NCBI GenBank assembly: GCA_009886045.1
Contig: VFJO01000171.1
Location: 1 to 40,129, forward strand
Direction of reading: 5' to 3'
Source of the DNA: Verrucomicrobiota bacterium
GTDB lineage: Bacteria > Verrucomicrobiota > Verrucomicrobiia > Chthoniobacterales > Terrimicrobiaceae
Length of the DNA: 40,129 bases
Below are positions 37,309 to 40,129 of the stretch, piece by piece. How positions within the stretch are numbered: the first letter of the stretch is position 1; every line of letters starts with the position of its first letter. The position numbers and the translations under genes were made by a program. The notes beneath the pieces were generated by a model. That model was not told the origin of the DNA. It searched no databases and saw nothing but the letters and a program-made list of their open reading frames with translations.

Positions 37309-38730
37309 TTACCCTAGAGATAGGATTTCCGTGGCTGCCCTGCGACCGCTGAGCCAAGCCCCATGGACTGTGCTCGGATATTTGCGATGCGTGGCTTCTC
37401 CAGCAAAGAATAACCTTCCGCCGACACTGCTTGCGAGAGAATCGTAGTCACTCCCAGTGGCATTGGGAGGGATGTGGGAATACGATCCGCGCGAAAAAAC
37501 ATCGCTTTTCCATCGCGTTACACGCACACCAATGGGATCAGGGATTGATTTGCCGTAGATTTTTCTCAGCACTATCATGGCAGAAGCCGCGATGGTCGCA
37601 TCGGATTGCGCCTCCAATTGTTCCCCATAAGTTCCAGCATTAAATCCAATAAGAACAGGTTGGTTTGTATAACGATACATATTCAACCACTCGCACCATT
37701 GACCACGTGCGGAGTTCACATATCCGAGCAAATCCGGTTGGCTATCCCAGAAAACCCGAGGAAACCTGAGATAGCACTTATTGAGAACACTCATTTTGAG
37801 TCGCGAAATCGACGCCACCTTGGTTGAGGGGAGCGGCGGGTTGAACACCACATTTCCCTGCTGCAAAACGCCGAGGGGCAGCGTGATCACGGCAAAATTT
37901 CCATCAAAGGTTCCTTTCGAAGTTGCGATGCTAACCCCAGACGAGGTGCGCGTAATGCTTTGAACAATGTGACTTGTCCGAATATCCAAGCCAATTTTAA
38001 GTTGTTCGACGATTTGACTATACCCCCCTAGGAGAACAACATCCGATCCTCCATAAGCGTTATCCTGATCAAATTCAAAAAGAGACAGATCATTGACATC
38101 GGAAGCATATTCATGCTCGATCTCCGTATTGACCGCGTAGTTTAAATCTTGGATCTGCTCAGGCGTAAAAGAACGCTTAGCTGTGTAACTACTGATGAAG
38201 CTACCGAGGGAACGATCTTTCACTTCTTCATTTTGTGCCTTTGAAATGGCCGCCGCGAGTTGATCAAAATTGCTGTCAATCCGTGCATCTCGGGAATCAG
38301 AAATTCGTTTCCCATTATCAGCATATCGGATCATGGCTTCATAATTTGTGACAGCCGTTTTGATTTTATACTTATTGGCGAGCTCGGAGATAGGGTTATT
38401 GCGAATGCCATGAATCCAACTGGCTCCCAAGTCCAGGGGCAAGCCATTCAGGCTGGTATCCGTATGCAAACGCCCGCCGATTCTGTCGCGCCCTTCTAGA
38501 ATAATGACATGGTATCCTGCCGCTTTGAGATCAATCGCAGCCGCAAGTCCGGACATACCAGCCCCCACGATTAGAACCGTCTTGGAGGATGAGGCGGCCA
38601 TCGCTGAGCTGCCACAAAAAACCGAAGAACCAAGAAGCGCAGCCAACCGACAGAATGAACGCCGTGTCATTCCATTCTCCGATCCGATCGAACTGGCAAA
38701 GTCATGAGGCGAGTCGGGTATTTTTTTCAT
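37309..38730 (-). CDS. Exported flavin amine oxidase
   Basis: The 473-residue protein is an FAD-dependent amine oxidase of the MAO/polyamine-oxidase type. A twin-arginine-like signal (TRRSFCRLAALLGSS, then AMAA) suggests folded export by Tat. FAD binding is shown by VLIVGAGMSGLAAAIDL (about 52-68) and the GG motif ILEGRDRIGGRLHT; GASWIHGIRNNPI and the C-terminal FAGEATHRKYPSTVHGAWLSGRRAA complete the fold. The substrate is unknown. The gene looks AT-richer than its neighbours, which may indicate transfer. The start could instead be Met21 directly before the RR motif. Confidence 0.88.
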   Translation of the reverse strand: MKKIPDSPHDFASSIGSENGMTRRSFCRLAALLGSSVFCGSSAMAASSSKTVLIVGAGMSGLAAAIDLKAAGYHVIILEGRDRIGGRLHTDTSLNGLPLDLGASWIHGIRNNPISELANKYKIKTAVTNYEAMIRYADNGKRISDSRDARIDSNFDQLAAAISKAQNEEVKDRSLGSFISSYTAKRSFTPEQIQDLNYAVNTEIEHEYASDVNDLSLFEFDQDNAYGGSDVVLLGGYSQIVEQLKIGLDIRTSHIVQSITRTSSGVSIATSKGTFDGNFAVITLPLGVLQQGNVVFNPPLPSTKVASISRLKMSVLNKCYLRFPRVFWDSQPDLLGYVNSARGQWCEWLNMYRYTNQPVLIGFNAGTYGEQLEAQSDATIAASAMIVLRKIYGKSIPDPIGVRVTRWKSDVFSRGSYSHIPPNATGSDYDSLASSVGGRLFFAGEATHRKYPSTVHGAWLSGRRAATEILSLG

Positions 38731-38816
38731 CGCACAAGCTAAGTTGCTTTACAGTTTCGCTGGGAATTTTTCAGATGCAATCAATATGTGCAATCAATCA
38801 GCCTAGAAAAAGCATT

Positions 38817-38958
38817 TTAACCACGGATTTCACGGATTAACACGGATTATCAACGCATAGCAGAGTTAAAGGCACTCACCCATGCGGGTGAATTGTGATG
38901 AAGTGATATTTAAAATGTAGCTGCATTAATCTGTGTGTTCTGTGAAATCTGTGGTTAA
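38817..38958. repeat. MITE-like element A with imperfect terminal inverted repeats
   Basis: The left end TTAACCACGGATTTCACGG... (38817-38849) pairs imperfectly with the right end (38927-38958), whose reverse complement reads TTAACCACAGATTTCACAG.... The interior has a short hairpin TCACCC-ATGC-GGGTGA. The size of about 142 bp and the paired ends suggest a non-autonomous mobile element. It occupies the gap between the amine oxidase and the PIN gene; the rest of the gap (38731-38816 and 38959-39095) shows nothing recognisable. Confidence 0.7.
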
Positions 38959-39095
38959 CCATACTGCCGGATTAAAGCGCTGCTGTTAAAATTGCTACGC
39001 TCCGCCAGTGCAGCAGCTCCACCCATTGTAGCCCAGAGCATTCTCCATTGGACAGCCACCACCCATCGTCCTCTCAGAAAATGGGCAGTTGCCCG

Positions 39096-39548
39096 TCATA
39101 CAGGAACCACAAGCCCCTCAGCCTCAGCGAGGTTCTTCTGATTCCCGTCAAAGGTGAGGAAGCGTTTCAAGCCGAGATGCTTGGCTGTAGCAAGGTGGAT
39201 GATGTCCATGGCCCGGTGGCCTCCTTTCATGGTATGGGTGGCGGAAAGTGTTTCGGCAATGCTATGGACATCAGGCCACTCCACCGTAGCCAATGTCAAG
39301 CTGCCTGATTTCACATTCGCAGCCAGCACTCCAAGCATACGCTCAGCTTCCGATTTTGAAAACCCCTTCGTCTTATCACATTGATATCGAAAGACCTGAA
39401 ATCTTGTGGATTGCCGGAACTCCCACAAGACCTGTGAGGACACGATTATTTCACCCTCGAAGGTCTCCATGAAGGCATCAGCACGCCCCGAATTGTCCTG
39501 CTCCCTGTAGAGAGCGCAGAGGAACGAGGTGTCGGTAAAACAACGCAT
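39096..39548 (-). CDS. PIN-domain ribonuclease toxin (VapC-like)
   Basis: The 150-residue protein has a PIN fold pattern: N-terminal CFTDTSFLCALY with the first Asp, WEFRQST with the middle Glu, and MDIIHLATAKHLGLKRFLTFDGNQ with the last acidic residues. Such toxins cut tRNA or other RNAs. The ORF track start at 39761 overlaps the antitoxin gene in another frame; MRCFTDTSF at 39548 is the family start, just after the antitoxin stop. Target RNA and activity are unknown. Confidence 0.88.
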   Translation of the reverse strand: MRCFTDTSFLCALYREQDNSGRADAFMETFEGEIIVSSQVLWEFRQSTRFQVFRYQCDKTKGFSKSEAERMLGVLAANVKSGSLTLATVEWPDVHSIAETLSATHTMKGGHRAMDIIHLATAKHLGLKRFLTFDGNQKNLAEAEGLVVPV

Positions 39549-39549
39549 G

Positions 39550-39804
39550 TTATTCTTCACCGTCCAGTTCGGCGGCTCGCATTTCTGCCACCTCCTCCGC
39601 ACTAAAGCGCCTCCCTTTCCAAATGGCCTGCCGCTGGGCAGCGAAATCAATTTTAGGTGGGTGGGACGGCGTATCCTTCGCAACGGGTAAAAGTGTCGCG
39701 TAAGGCTTGCCGCGCTTGAGAATTTCCACGGATTCCCCATTGTCCAGCCAAGAGGAAACACGGCGGAAGTGATTGCGCAAATCTGCGGTAGTGACAGTGT
39801 TCAT
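39550..39804 (-). CDS. Phd/YefM-type antitoxin
   Basis: The 84-residue protein begins MNTVTTADLRNHFRRVSSWLDNGESVEILKRGKPYATLLP, the Phd/YefM DNA-binding pattern. A charged C-terminal tail (SAEEVAEMRAAELDGEE) probably wraps the toxin. It is followed directly by the PIN gene. In this family the antitoxin represses its own promoter, and an inverted repeat lies over its start. Confidence 0.88.
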   Translation of the reverse strand: MNTVTTADLRNHFRRVSSWLDNGESVEILKRGKPYATLLPVAKDTPSHPPKIDFAAQRQAIWKGRRFSAEEVAEMRAAELDGEE

Positions 39805-39822
39805 GATATTTCAATATATCAT
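39803..39822 (-). promoter_or_regulatory. Candidate autoregulatory operator of the toxin-antitoxin pair
   Basis: A 7-bp inverted repeat ATGATAT-6-ATATCAT begins at the antitoxin start codon. On the minus strand TATGAT within it could be a -10 box about 12 nt before the ATG, so the message would have a very short leader. Confidence 0.45.
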
Positions 39823-39955
39823 AGAGCTTTCACGGCGCAAGTGGTTTTCACAGGCACCCTGCTGGTAGCGGACCACATGGGCCCAGCTTCCATGAGCTCC
39901 ACCGGACTACGACATCTCCAGTACCTGCGGCAGGGGGTGCTCCGCGCAACGCTTA
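39823..39955. other. Gap upstream of the antitoxin, no recognised feature
   Basis: Apart from the possible -35 region of the toxin-antitoxin promoter I see nothing I can name here. The short ORF 39769-39963 crosses the antitoxin promoter and shows no family character. Confidence 0.4.
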
Positions 39956-40039
39956 CATTTTAACCACGGATTCCACGGATTAACATGGATTATCAAGGCA
40001 CTCACCCATGCGGGTGAATTGTGATGAAGTGATATTTAA
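39956..40039. repeat. Element B: truncated relative of element A
   Basis: The sequence CATTTTAACCACGGATTCC... to GTGATGAAGTGATATTTAA repeats 38813-38913 in the same orientation, with a few substitutions and without a 17-nt stretch (CGCATAGCAGAGTTAAA). The right terminal arm of element A is not found after it. With element A it brackets the toxin-antitoxin pair. Confidence 0.8.
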
Positions 40040-40129
40040 TACGTAACTGATTTACCGAAAACGGATTTTTAGACAGGAGGATCCGCCTACGCGCCAGACG
40101 ACTACGGCGTGACGTGGCAGGATTTACAG
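40040..40129. other. Window-end sequence, possible start of another intergenic repeat
   Basis: The last bases contain AGACAGGAGGATCCGCC and end in GGCAGGATTTACAG, similar to 'acaggatttacaggat' intergenic repeats known by style from several genomes. It is cut by the window edge, so no firm call is possible. Confidence 0.3.

Overview
The window is a gene-dense stretch of a Gram-negative bacterial chromosome with moderate GC content (mid-50s percent by eye). Lipid A synthesis (lpxB), an LL-diaminopimelate aminotransferase (dapL), a squalene-hopene cyclase, a pseudopilin with the 'AFTLIELLVV' signature and abundant short intergenic repeats together fit the PVC superphylum, most likely Verrucomicrobiota. 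This placement is inferred from gene content and protein style; there is no rRNA in the window to confirm it. I found no rRNA, tRNA or CRISPR array.

Layout. (1) 1-1392: 3' part of a uvrA-type gene and its terminator. (2) 1475-5908, minus strand: a tight gltX-argC-argJ-argB cluster joining glutamyl-tRNA charging with glutamate-to-ornithine steps. (3) 5909-7209: an orphan PaaX-family regulator surrounded by copies of a long perfect palindrome. (4) 7210-12890: thiL, a CPBP membrane protease and pyrG (minus), queH (plus) and cimA (minus). (5) 13067-19862: methyltransferases, a TrmA/RumA-like RNA methyltransferase, maf, a small membrane protein, ruvX, truA, a secreted PGRP-type amidase and lpxB. 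(6) 20021-29181, minus: rapA, an ABC-F ATPase, yraN, rnhB, rplS, a pseudopilin, dapL and a superoxide dismutase. (7) 29298-34918, plus: bioB-rpiB-shc with ATGA overlaps, a DUF429-like protein and miaB. (8) 35016-37241: monomeric NADP-isocitrate dehydrogenase with a visible promoter/operator. (9) 37309-40129: an amine oxidase and a Phd/PIN toxin-antitoxin pair bracketed by related repeats.

Most genes are housekeeping and many are translationally coupled (ATGA overlaps at argC/argJ, CPBP/thiL, MTase/RNA-MTase, ruvX/truA, ABC-F/rapA, bioB/rpiB and rpiB/shc). The accessory signal lies between genes. The best candidate for something undescribed is a 34-36 bp perfect palindrome (arm AACCAAAAAAATGAACGA). 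It occurs in three perfect copies and one degenerate copy; three of the four lie within about 1.2 kb around the lone PaaX-family gene. Two convergent-gene copies could be bidirectional terminators, while the copy in the divergent gltX/paaX-like promoter region could be an operator. Other non-coding structure includes a GC-rich repeat element between dapL and the SOD gene, a MITE-like element with imperfect terminal inverted repeats, and its truncated relative on the far side of the toxin-antitoxin pair.

Start codons were moved inward from the ORF track wherever family N-termini or ATGA junctions supported it. These choices are inferences.
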